Notes under the pieces: generated by a model
Told to the model about the DNA's origin: nothing
What the model saw: only the letters and a program-made list of their open reading frames with translations
The model's database searches: none
NCBI GenBank assembly: GCA_964415175.1
Contig: CAYPYG010000036.1
Span: 1-26,868, forward strand
Length of the DNA stretch: 26,868 bases
Source of the DNA: UBA2231 sp964415175
GTDB taxonomy: Bacteria > Elusimicrobiota > Elusimicrobia > Elusimicrobiales > UBA9959
Direction: 5' to 3'
Shown here: one piece after another, positions 1 to 7,290 of the stretch
Layout of the letters: every line of letters begins with the position of its first letter
Position numbering within the stretch: position 1 is the first letter of the stretch
Made by a program: the position numbers and the translations under genes

Positions 1-3000
1 GCCTGTCAGACCTCTGTAACAGTGAGTATAATAAAACCTGGTTATACAAGCTTTTCCAGGGTTCCGGCGTCATCGACCCGCCTTACCCGGTCCTGATGTG
101 GAAGCTCTCGGCCCGCGCGCTGCCGATAGGCTCCGGGTTCAACGCCCGGCTCAAGGAGTTCAAGGTGCTCAAGACCGGCGACCTGCCGGCCCAGGACGTG
201 AAGAGCCTTGAACTCTACGCCGATTCCTCCGGCAACGGCAACTTCTGCCCGTCGGAGGCGGCCGTGCTCGGCAACTGCACCAGCCCCGACGTGCTCGTCG
301 CCTCGGCCACCTTCGCCGACTGGGCCGGCACCTACTGGGTGCTCGGGGACCTGGACGTGAACCACCCGGACGAGTCCCTGATCGTCGAGGGCAGCCGCGA
401 CTACTACTTCGCCGTCAGGGTCTCCACGGCCGCCGACCTGGAGGTGGAGCGCAGCCTGGGCCTGGGCCTGCTGGCGCCCAATCAGCACGTGATAGTCTCG
501 TCCGTGGCGACGCCCATAGCCGTGGCGGTCAACAACTTCGCCATGTTCACGGCCACCTCGGCGGTCAAGCGCGCGCCGGCCCAGATGTACACGCTCTCGG
601 GGTCCACGCAGGTCAACATCGCGGCCTACGTCGACGGCGTGCAGTCCCCGACGGTCATGCAGGGCCAGAAGTACGCCGGCATGCTGCGAGTGCCCGTCTG
701 GACCAACGAGTTCGAGGCGGTGCTCGACTATATCACGGTCAACCGCATAAGCGAGGGGGGCAGCGAGGGTTCGGACGGCGACATCACCGCGGTGCGCCTC
801 TTCATGGACACCAACCCCAAGGGCTGCGAGAACCACGCAGGCGGCAACGGTACCTTCGAATCCGGCAACGATACCGAGGTCACCGACCCGAACAATCCCG
901 CCGTCTTCTCCGGCGGCAGCGTCAGGCTCAATGTCGTGGACAGGGTCGGCTGCGGCGCCGTGGATTCCTCCACCAGGACCTATTACGTGGTCTTCGACTA
1001 TTCCAATTCCGCCGTGCTGGACAAGACCCACGCCGCGATCATCAACTCCGGCAATATCTTCCCGGTCCCCGGCACCGGCAAGCCGCCGGCCTTCACGCTG
1101 ATGCAGTCCTCCTTCGTGACGGTGGTGCCCACCTACGACACCGCCCGCGTCACTTCCAGGTTCAATATGGCCACCGACGCCAAGGTGCAGGGTTCCACCA
1201 ACGTGGCCGTGACCCAGCTGACCTTCCAGACCAACCAGGGCGCGGCCGTGGTCACCGGCCTCAAACTGGACAGGTGGAGTCATTCCTCGCAGGGCGGCGT
1301 CAAGAACAACAAGGTCTCCGACGTGGCCAATGTCAAGGTCTATCACGATATCAACAGCAACGCCCTGCTGGAGCCCGGCACGGACCAGCTGGTGACGCCC
1401 GACGGCGAGATACAGCGTTTCCCCTGGTCCAGCCTGGCCTCCGGCCTGCCGATAGGCGCCACGGAGTACCTGGAAGTGGCCGACTTCCAGCCCTTCAAGG
1501 GCATAGCCGCCGAGAAGCCGGCGGAGGAGCCTTACCTGCCCCCGATCGCGCCCGGCCGGCTGGTGCTGGGCGACGACCAGACCAACGAGAACCTCAAGGA
1601 GGTGGTCTACTACGAAGGCTACGACGAAGGGCTCGGGCGCTTCACCGGCCTAACGCGCGGCGCCGACGGCACGGCCGAGCTGGACTGGTCCTCGGGCGCG
1701 GTGGTCTCCGGCCAGGCCCGCGTAAGGCTGCGCGGCAGCGCCGCGGAAGTGGCCAGGGGCCTGCCCGGCACCGAACTGACCATCGCCGAGAAGAAATATA
1801 TAATCGCCTACGACCTGGACGCCCTGGCCGCGGCCGGCTCACAGGTGCGGCTCGGCTTCGAGATGCGTTCCACCGATTACTTCAAGGTGGAATGGCCCGA
1901 CCTCTTCAATCCCCTGAACGTCGGGATCGAGCCCGCCCTGACCAACGGCAATATCCAGACCATACTGGAGTACCCGGACCAGGTCTACATCTCGCCCGAG
2001 TCCGTGAACGCCAGCCTGGAGCTGATGCAGGGCACCACCGGCAATACCCTGGTGTCCTTCGCCATGAGCGCGGAGAGGTCCGACGCGCGCTGGCGCAGGC
2101 TGATAGTGCGGGCCACGGGCACGGCCGTGGGCGACGGGCTGGTCACCGACGACTGCTACGGCGTCGGTCTCTACCGCGACGCCAACGCCAATTACCAGCT
2201 CGACGCCGCGGACCTCTTCGTCGCCTCCGCCGCGTTCAACACCGGCGGCGCCTTCAACCTGGCCAAGATCGAGTTCGGCCAGTCCACCTCCACCGTGCAG
2301 CGCGTGCTGGCCCAGCCTTCGCGCTACCTGCTGGCCGCGGACATGAACGATAATGCCGTGCCCACCGACCCGGTCACGAACCAGCCGCGCAATTTCGGCC
2401 TGATCCTGGAGACCCAGAGCTTCCCGATGGTGGCCGACGGCAACGACGACCCCGCCGCCGATTCCATCTCCGAGACGGCGCTGGCCAACAAGAGGCCGGA
2501 GGCTTTCCTGTTCGTCTCCGACCTGCACAATATCGTGCCCAAACCGCAGACTCTGACGGTGGCCGCTTTCCCGGTCTTCTCCGACAAGGCCGGCGTCATG
2601 TACCCGGCGCCGCGGCTGACGATGGAGATAAGCACGCTCAACGACGATCCGCTGTGGCCGGTCTCCTCCACGCTGGGCCTGCCTTCCTCTGGCTACGCGC
2701 TCCTGGACAACGAGATTATAAGTTACGACTCCCTGCTGCCGGGCGAGCCCGGCGCCCTGCTCAATATCGTCCGCGGCCGGCTGGGCAGCCTGCCGGTGGT
2801 CCATTCCTCCGGGACCGTGATAGGCCCCGAGATCAGGCAGGGCAGCAAGTACCGCAGCGCCTTCCTGATGCATCTCTCCGCCTCGGATTTCGAGATCCAG
2901 GTCGACAGCATCAGGCTCAGGCGCCTGTCCCTGGACCCGCTCAACGGCGCGGATGGCGACGTGGCCAGGATACGCATCTTCCGCGACATGAACGGCGACG

Positions 3001-6000
3001 GCGTGCTCAACCTGGACTCCGCCGGCGAGCCCACCGCCGACCTGCAGGTGAGCTCCGGCGTCTTCTCCGGCTCCCTCTCCGACCTCAGGTTCAGCGAGGA
3101 GGGGAGGGATTACGTGCTGGTGAAAAGCCTGGAGTCGCCGGCCACCTTCTTCGTCACGCTGGATATGGACCCCACCGCCCTCTTCTCGCATCCGGCGGCC
3201 GGGAACCTCAACCAGATCACGGGCATCGAGCTCGACGGCCAGAGCCCCTTCTCGGTGGTCACGGGCCCCTCCGGCGTGGGCCACGCCGTCGAGGTCACCA
3301 CCCCGGTGGCCAGTCCCGGCTTCGTCATCGTGCCCACCACGGACACGCTCTCCATCGCCGTCGCCAACGCCGCCCTCGGCGCGGCGCTGCAGAACTCCAA
3401 GAACGTGCCCATGCTGCGCCTGGAGTTCAGGACCAAGTCGACGGACAATACGGCCGTCCTGGAAGCGCTGCGGCTGGACCTGCGCGGCACCGGGGTGGAT
3501 TCGGACATCGTCAGCGTGAAGGTCTGGAAGGACCCGGGCAAGGACGGCGTCGACAACGACACCGGCTCGGTGGAAGGCGTCTACCCGAACCTGCTGAGCG
3601 CGGGCAACGACTTCTTCAACCAGCGGACCACGCTGGTCAGGCTCAACGAGGGCCTGGTGATAAGCTCCATGCCCGCGGTGCTCTATGTCACGGTGGACAT
3701 CTCCGAATTCGGCCAGGTAGGCAAGACCCTCGGCCTCGCCATCGACTCCACGGATTATTTCACCGTGGCCATACCGGACGGCAAGCAGGCCGGGGGGGTG
3801 TTCCCGGCCGTTTCCGCGCTCACCGTCATAACGGAGGCGGCCAGCGTGGTGACCATGGGCGTCAACGATATCGCCGGCTCGGCCGGCAGCGTGGTCCAGG
3901 GCCAGACGAACGTGCCGGTGCTGCGCTTCAACATGAAGACCGACACCTCGCAGAGCGTCTGGCGCAAACTGATGGTGGAGAAGACCGGCTATTCCGTCGA
4001 CGTGCTCAAGCCCTCCGGCCGCAACCGCGACGTGAAGTTCGTCCGCGTCTACCGCGACGTCAACGCCAACGACACGCTGGACCTGGCGGACACGGCGATC
4101 TCCTCGCCTAAGACGGTCACGGCCGTCGCCATCTCCACCGACGCCGCCATCCCCTTCGACCTGGTGGTGGCCTCCACCCAGAACTTCCCCGCCAGCGGCG
4201 AGATCATCGTGGCCGGCCTGGAGCTGATGCGCTACGCCTCCATCTCCACCTCCGCGGCCTCCCTGCGCATTGTGGAGCGCAGCATGGTGCTGGGCGTCTC
4301 CTCCTCGCCGCTGCTGGCCGTGTCGAGCGGCGTCACCGTGGAGAAGGTGGACTTCTTCGACCAGGTCGACGACAACAACCGGGCCAGGCTGATCCAGCTT
4401 TCCATACCGCAGCTGCTCTCCCCGTCGCAGCAGACCTACTTCCTCACCTACGACATAGGGGACGCGGCCGTGGTCGGCAACGGCGTGGGCGCTAAGATCC
4501 CGGCCGCCAACGCCATCGTCATAGACGCGCCGCCGGACTCGGTCAGCGGCATGGTCAACGTCGGGGTCAGCCAGTTCCCGCAATTGCCGAACGGGACCAC
4601 TTCGCAGGCGCTGCCGTTCGAGACGGGCAAGGTCCTGGTGGGGGGCACGATACTCAAGATCTCCGGCCTGACCATGGCGCCGGAGACGGTGGAGCCCGGC
4701 GCGCGGGCCGTCACCTTCCTGCGCCTGGACCTCCGCACCGACCAGGGCAGCGTGGACCTGGGCGCGCTGCGCCTGACCCAGACCGGCGCCGGGCGCTGCG
4801 AGAGCGCCGAGGTCTGCGACCTGGTCTCCGTGAGCCTCTACCTGGATTCCGACTTCAACCAGATCTACAGCGCCGGCGACGAACGCATAGGCTTCTCGAG
4901 CCACGTCTTCCTGGCGGGCGCGGGCTCGGGCTTCGAGAACGGCGTGGCGACGGTGTCCATAACCTCGGGCGGCCTGCCCCGCCTGCGCGTCGGCACCTCC
5001 GGCCGGACCATCTTCGTGCTCGGGAACGTGGGCGTTTCCACCTCGACCATAGGCGACTATGTGGGCGTCTCGCTGGCCGCCTACGACGATCTCAAGGCCC
5101 CCGGCGGCCTGGAGAGCCTGAGCGCGGTGCCGGACCCGCTGCTGCAGCCGCCGGTCTCCTCGGCCGAGGTGCTCATCACCCCGCTGGTGGTGCCGCCGGT
5201 GTCGGTGAGCACCGGCATGGCGCCCGTGATCATGACGCTGGCCGGACCCGGCGTACCGGAGGCGGCCGTGGGCTATCCCGCCTACGCGCTGGTGGACGCC
5301 GCCTGCAACAACGGCAAGGACCCGGCCTTCGTCAGGAACAACATGTGCAAGGACGCGCTGGGCAATTACCTGCCCGACCAGACCAGGTGGATCTGCGCCG
5401 ACGGGACGCCGTGGCCGTCCGCCTGCGCCGGCGATCCCCCGCTCCTCGACGTCAACGGCGACGGGGTGCCGGATAATTTCTCGGCCGGCAGCGACCCGCG
5501 GCTCAACAAGATCTCGCTGACCGGCGATTCGGTGCCGACCGTGGACCTGGTGGGCAGCAAGGTGATGGAGATAGACCTCAACCGGGACGGCATCCCGGAC
5601 CAGGTCTTCATCACCGCCGGCGGCGACCGGCAGATGATGCTGGGCACCGACCTGCTGGAGCCCGCCGAACTGGTCCCGGCCTCCGACCGCGGTTTCGTGC
5701 CCTCCGCCTGGACCGGCAGCGGCCAGACGCTGAAGGCCACGCTGCCCACCATCAACGCGGTCGAGGGCTATTACGAGGTCGCGGCCGGCCGCTTCTACGA
5801 CGACCCGGCTTCGCTCAGCGGCTCCTGGCGCAGCGCCGGCGTGCAGGCCTCCGGTTTCAAGGGAATGCGCGCCTCCGCCTTCGCCCCGCTGGCCGCCGGC
5901 GACCCCGTCACCGCGGCCGTCATAACCGGCCTGGCGCTGCCCGTGCCCAATATCACGCGCCTGGCCGCCGCCGTGGCGCCGACCGACACCGAGATAAAGG

Positions 6001-6971
6001 TCGTCGACTCCTCCGCGCTGCAGTTGCCGGGCCTGATCTACGTGGGCAGCGAGATCATGAGGCTCTCGCGCAAGCAGGGCGAGCCCAACACCCTGCTGGT
6101 CACGCCTTCGGAGACCGACAACGGGCGCGGCCTGCGCGGTTCGGCGCCGATCGCCCACATGGGCTCGCCGCTCTCCGGCGAGCCGGTCTCCGACGGGGCC
6201 GCCATCTTCAGCGCCCGCTTCGTCTCCGTCTCCGGTTCCACCCTCACCGCCTCGGCGGTGCGCCCGATGTTCGTCTTCCGCTACGATCCCAACGCCCCGA
6301 CGGTGCCGGGCGAGCCCAAGCCGCAGGTGGCCTCCGGGGCCGCCGCCCAGACCACTTACGAGGTCAAATGGGACCCGTCCGAACAGAACGTCTCCGGTGT
6401 GGCAGGCTACGAGATCCAGGAGAGGGGCGGTCCGCCCGACGACCTGCAGGCCAACGTGGTCTGGCGGCCTCTCGGCTTCGTGCCGGGCATCGCGCCCTCC
6501 TACTTCGTGGGCAGCCCCGCTTTCGCGGGCGAGGCCCCTCGCCCCAGGGACCAGTTCTTCTTCTACCGCGCGCGCGCGATGAGCAACGCCGGCGTCTTCT
6601 CGTCGTGGTCGGTGCTGAACACGCCCGTCGCGACCGGCGCGGCCGGCGAGATCCTTTCCAACGTGCGCAATTATCCCAACCCGGTGGACACGCGCAAGAG
6701 CGGCCCCGAGGGGAAAACGGCCATCACTTACATGCTCGAAAGCGACGCGGAGGTCACGATCACCGTCTACGACCTGCTGGGCTACGTGGTCAGGGAATTC
6801 TCCTTCGCCCCCGGCTCGGAGGGCGGGAAACCCGGCTTCAATTCCGTGACCTGGGACGGCAGGAACGCCCTGGGCGGCTTCGTCTCCAAGGGCGGTTATA
6901 TAGTCAGGGTGAAGGCTTCCAGTTCCAGGGGCAACAAGACCATATTGCGCAAGGTCGGCGTCATACATTGA
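1..6971 (+). CDS. Giant secreted repeat protein with calcium-binding-type loops, FN3 and C-terminal FlgD-type Ig domain (5' partial)
   Basis: The frame is open from base 3, so the gene starts outside the window; the first in-frame ATG at 96 is internal. At least 2,300 residues are visible. It consists of beta-rich tandem units, each with a D-x-N-x-(D/N)-x type acidic loop whose first Asp codon lies at 222, 807, 1347, 2178, 2985, 3531, 4056 and 4845. Each loop is followed by a strand motif like YxVxYDI. Two further DxNxDGxPD loops lie near 5445 and 5570. A fibronectin III-like domain (about 6357-6630) precedes a FlgD-type Ig domain (about 6650-6968) that starts with YPNPVD and contains VYDLLGYVVRE and WDGRNALGG. 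Such C-terminal domains are common on large surface or secreted proteins and resemble type 9 secretion tags. I infer an exported adhesin or surface-layer-like protein; no enzymatic domain is recognisable. The PorV-like gene downstream fits an export or surface role. The family is certain at the C-terminus only. Confidence 0.9.
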   Translation, partial: LSDLCNSEYNKTWLYKLFQGSGVIDPPYPVLMWKLSARALPIGSGFNARLKEFKVLKTGDLPAQDVKSLELYADSSGNGNFCPSEAAVLGNCTSPDVLVASATFADWAGTYWVLGDLDVNHPDESLIVEGSRDYYFAVRVSTAADLEVERSLGLGLLAPNQHVIVSSVATPIAVAVNNFAMFTATSAVKRAPAQMYTLSGSTQVNIAAYVDGVQSPTVMQGQKYAGMLRVPVWTNEFEAVLDYITVNRISEGGSEGSDGDITAVRLFMDTNPKGCENHAGGNGTFESGNDTEVTDPNNPAVFSGGSVRLNVVDRVGCGAVDSSTRTYYVVFDYSNSAVLDKTHAAIINSGNIFPVPGTGKPPAFTLMQSSFVTVVPTYDTARVTSRFNMATDAKVQGSTNVAVTQLTFQTNQGAAVVTGLKLDRWSHSSQGGVKNNKVSDVANVKVYHDINSNALLEPGTDQLVTPDGEIQRFPWSSLASGLPIGATEYLEVADFQPFKGIAAEKPAEEPYLPPIAPGRLVLGDDQTNENLKEVVYYEGYDEGLGRFTGLTRGADGTAELDWSSGAVVSGQARVRLRGSAAEVARGLPGTELTIAEKKYIIAYDLDALAAAGSQVRLGFEMRSTDYFKVEWPDLFNPLNVGIEPALTNGNIQTILEYPDQVYISPESVNASLELMQGTTGNTLVSFAMSAERSDARWRRLIVRATGTAVGDGLVTDDCYGVGLYRDANANYQLDAADLFVASAAFNTGGAFNLAKIEFGQSTSTVQRVLAQPSRYLLAADMNDNAVPTDPVTNQPRNFGLILETQSFPMVADGNDDPAADSISETALANKRPEAFLFVSDLHNIVPKPQTLTVAAFPVFSDKAGVMYPAPRLTMEISTLNDDPLWPVSSTLGLPSSGYALLDNEIISYDSLLPGEPGALLNIVRGRLGSLPVVHSSGTVIGPEIRQGSKYRSAFLMHLSASDFEIQVDSIRLRRLSLDPLNGADGDVARIRIFRDMNGDGVLNLDSAGEPTADLQVSSGVFSGSLSDLRFSEEGRDYVLVKSLESPATFFVTLDMDPTALFSHPAAGNLNQITGIELDGQSPFSVVTGPSGVGHAVEVTTPVASPGFVIVPTTDTLSIAVANAALGAALQNSKNVPMLRLEFRTKSTDNTAVLEALRLDLRGTGVDSDIVSVKVWKDPGKDGVDNDTGSVEGVYPNLLSAGNDFFNQRTTLVRLNEGLVISSMPAVLYVTVDISEFGQVGKTLGLAIDSTDYFTVAIPDGKQAGGVFPAVSALTVITEAASVVTMGVNDIAGSAGSVVQGQTNVPVLRFNMKTDTSQSVWRKLMVEKTGYSVDVLKPSGRNRDVKFVRVYRDVNANDTLDLADTAISSPKTVTAVAISTDAAIPFDLVVASTQNFPASGEIIVAGLELMRYASISTSAASLRIVERSMVLGVSSSPLLAVSSGVTVEKVDFFDQVDDNNRARLIQLSIPQLLSPSQQTYFLTYDIGDAAVVGNGVGAKIPAANAIVIDAPPDSVSGMVNVGVSQFPQLPNGTTSQALPFETGKVLVGGTILKISGLTMAPETVEPGARAVTFLRLDLRTDQGSVDLGALRLTQTGAGRCESAEVCDLVSVSLYLDSDFNQIYSAGDERIGFSSHVFLAGAGSGFENGVATVSITSGGLPRLRVGTSGRTIFVLGNVGVSTSTIGDYVGVSLAAYDDLKAPGGLESLSAVPDPLLQPPVSSAEVLITPLVVPPVSVSTGMAPVIMTLAGPGVPEAAVGYPAYALVDAACNNGKDPAFVRNNMCKDALGNYLPDQTRWICADGTPWPSACAGDPPLLDVNGDGVPDNFSAGSDPRLNKISLTGDSVPTVDLVGSKVMEIDLNRDGIPDQVFITAGGDRQMMLGTDLLEPAELVPASDRGFVPSAWTGSGQTLKATLPTINAVEGYYEVAAGRFYDDPASLSGSWRSAGVQASGFKGMRASAFAPLAAGDPVTAAVITGLALPVPNITRLAAAVAPTDTEIKVVDSSALQLPGLIYVGSEIMRLSRKQGEPNTLLVTPSETDNGRGLRGSAPIAHMGSPLSGEPVSDGAAIFSARFVSVSGSTLTASAVRPMFVFRYDPNAPTVPGEPKPQVASGAAAQTTYEVKWDPSEQNVSGVAGYEIQERGGPPDDLQANVVWRPLGFVPGIAPSYFVGSPAFAGEAPRPRDQFFFYRARAMSNAGVFSSWSVLNTPVATGAAGEILSNVRNYPNPVDTRKSGPEGKTAITYMLESDAEVTITVYDLLGYVVREFSFAPGSEGGKPGFNSVTWDGRNALGGFVSKGGYIVRVKASSSRGNKTILRKVGVIH

Positions 6972-6993
6972 CGCGGCGGGGAGGGGGCGCCTG

Positions 6994-7024
6994 TTAAAAA
7001 ATCGTTGTTTTTTAAAGATTTTTT
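6994..7024 (+). terminator. AT-rich hairpin plus T-tract after the giant gene
   Basis: A perfect inverted repeat (TTAAAAAA, six-base loop, TTTTTTAA) at 6994-7015 is followed by a T-run at 7019-7024. It lies 23 bases after the stop codon in otherwise GC-rich DNA. The stem is all A-T, so it would be a weak intrinsic terminator; position and T-run are the main support. Confidence 0.45.
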
Positions 7025-7064
7025 ATGCAAGTGTTTCCTGCCGCGCTATCCTTGACCCGGCCTC

Positions 7065-7076
7065 TTGACTTGTCAA
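7065..7076. promoter_or_regulatory. Inverted repeat TTGAC-TT-GTCAA upstream of the riboswitch promoter
   Basis: The 12-base element TTGACTTGTCAA has five-base arms around TT. It lies 11 bases before the -35 hexamer at 7088. Further TTGAC copies occur at 7052 and within the -35 box itself. It may be an activator site or chance similarity; no regulator can be named. Confidence 0.3.
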
Positions 7077-7087
7077 GGGATGCCCTC

Positions 7088-7115
7088 TTGACAAACCCCC
7101 GTTCTCTGCTATAAT
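7088..7115 (+). promoter_or_regulatory. Consensus sigma70 promoter for the riboswitch-led transcript
   Basis: TTGACA at 7088-7093 and TATAAT at 7110-7115 are both perfect hexamers, separated by 16 bases. Initiation would be near 7121-7123. This leaves about 35 bases before the riboswitch aptamer and a leader of about 170 bases before the start codon chosen at 7291. It is the strongest promoter visible in the window. Confidence 0.85.
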
Positions 7116-7154
7116 ATTAAGAGCAAAAAAGGGCAACGATTCTGTAATAGGCCC

Positions 7155-7240
7155 TTGTTACGATAATAGCAAACCCGTCGAAAGACGGGGGCGCAAAGCT
7201 AAGACCCGCTAAGTCGGCGGGGGTCAGGCTGCCGAAAACG
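7155..7240 (+). ncRNA. GEMM-I cyclic-dinucleotide riboswitch (cyclic di-GMP-I family), A20 variant
   Basis: Conserved GEMM-I blocks appear in order: AGCAAACC (7168-7175); a CCCGTC/GACGGG stem closed by a GAAA tetraloop at 7180-7183; GCGCAAAGCTA (7191-7201); a second stem GACCCGC/GCGGG..GTC (7203-7225); and GGCTGCCGAAA (7227-7237). A weak closing pairing joins 7157-7162 with 7233-7239. In Vc2 numbering, A7195 matches the intercalating A47, C7232 matches C92, and G7169-C7194 matches the G21-C46 pair. The base equivalent to G20, which recognises one guanine of cyclic di-GMP, is A7168. In characterised Geobacter relatives, A at this position goes with 3',3'-cGAMP sensing. Family identity is seen in sequence; ligand choice is inference from a hand alignment. 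It controls the PorV-like gene immediately downstream. Confidence 0.85.
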
Positions 7241-7268
7241 ACATGGAACGCATTATCACTAATGCTTT

Positions 7269-7287
7269 CGCCCCGCATATACGGGCG
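7269..7287 (+). promoter_or_regulatory. Hairpin just ahead of the start codon, possible riboswitch expression platform
   Basis: CGCCC (7269-7273) can pair with GGGCG (7283-7287), extended by G7275-C7282 around a CATATA loop. The hairpin ends three bases before the ATG at 7291, where the ribosome must bind. It lies between the aptamer and that start, so it may gate translation. The alternative pairing partner within the aptamer was not resolved. Confidence 0.4.
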
Positions 7288-7290
7288 TAT

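Noticed and set aside
1839..6968. Very long open frame antisense to the giant gene
   Set aside because: It is His/Gly/Ala/Arg-rich with no domain; it arises from GC-rich codon bias of the true plus-strand gene, as do similar antisense frames over the coiled-coil and FliF-FliG genes.
7220..7228. GGGGTCAGG inside the riboswitch as a further copy of the palindromic repeat
   Set aside because: Only this short core matches; no second arm is present, and the bases are explained by the aptamer stem.
7243..7290. ATG 7243 as the start of the PorV-like gene
   Set aside because: It touches the aptamer, has no ribosome-binding site, and adds 16 residues ahead of a complete signal peptide. It remains possible.
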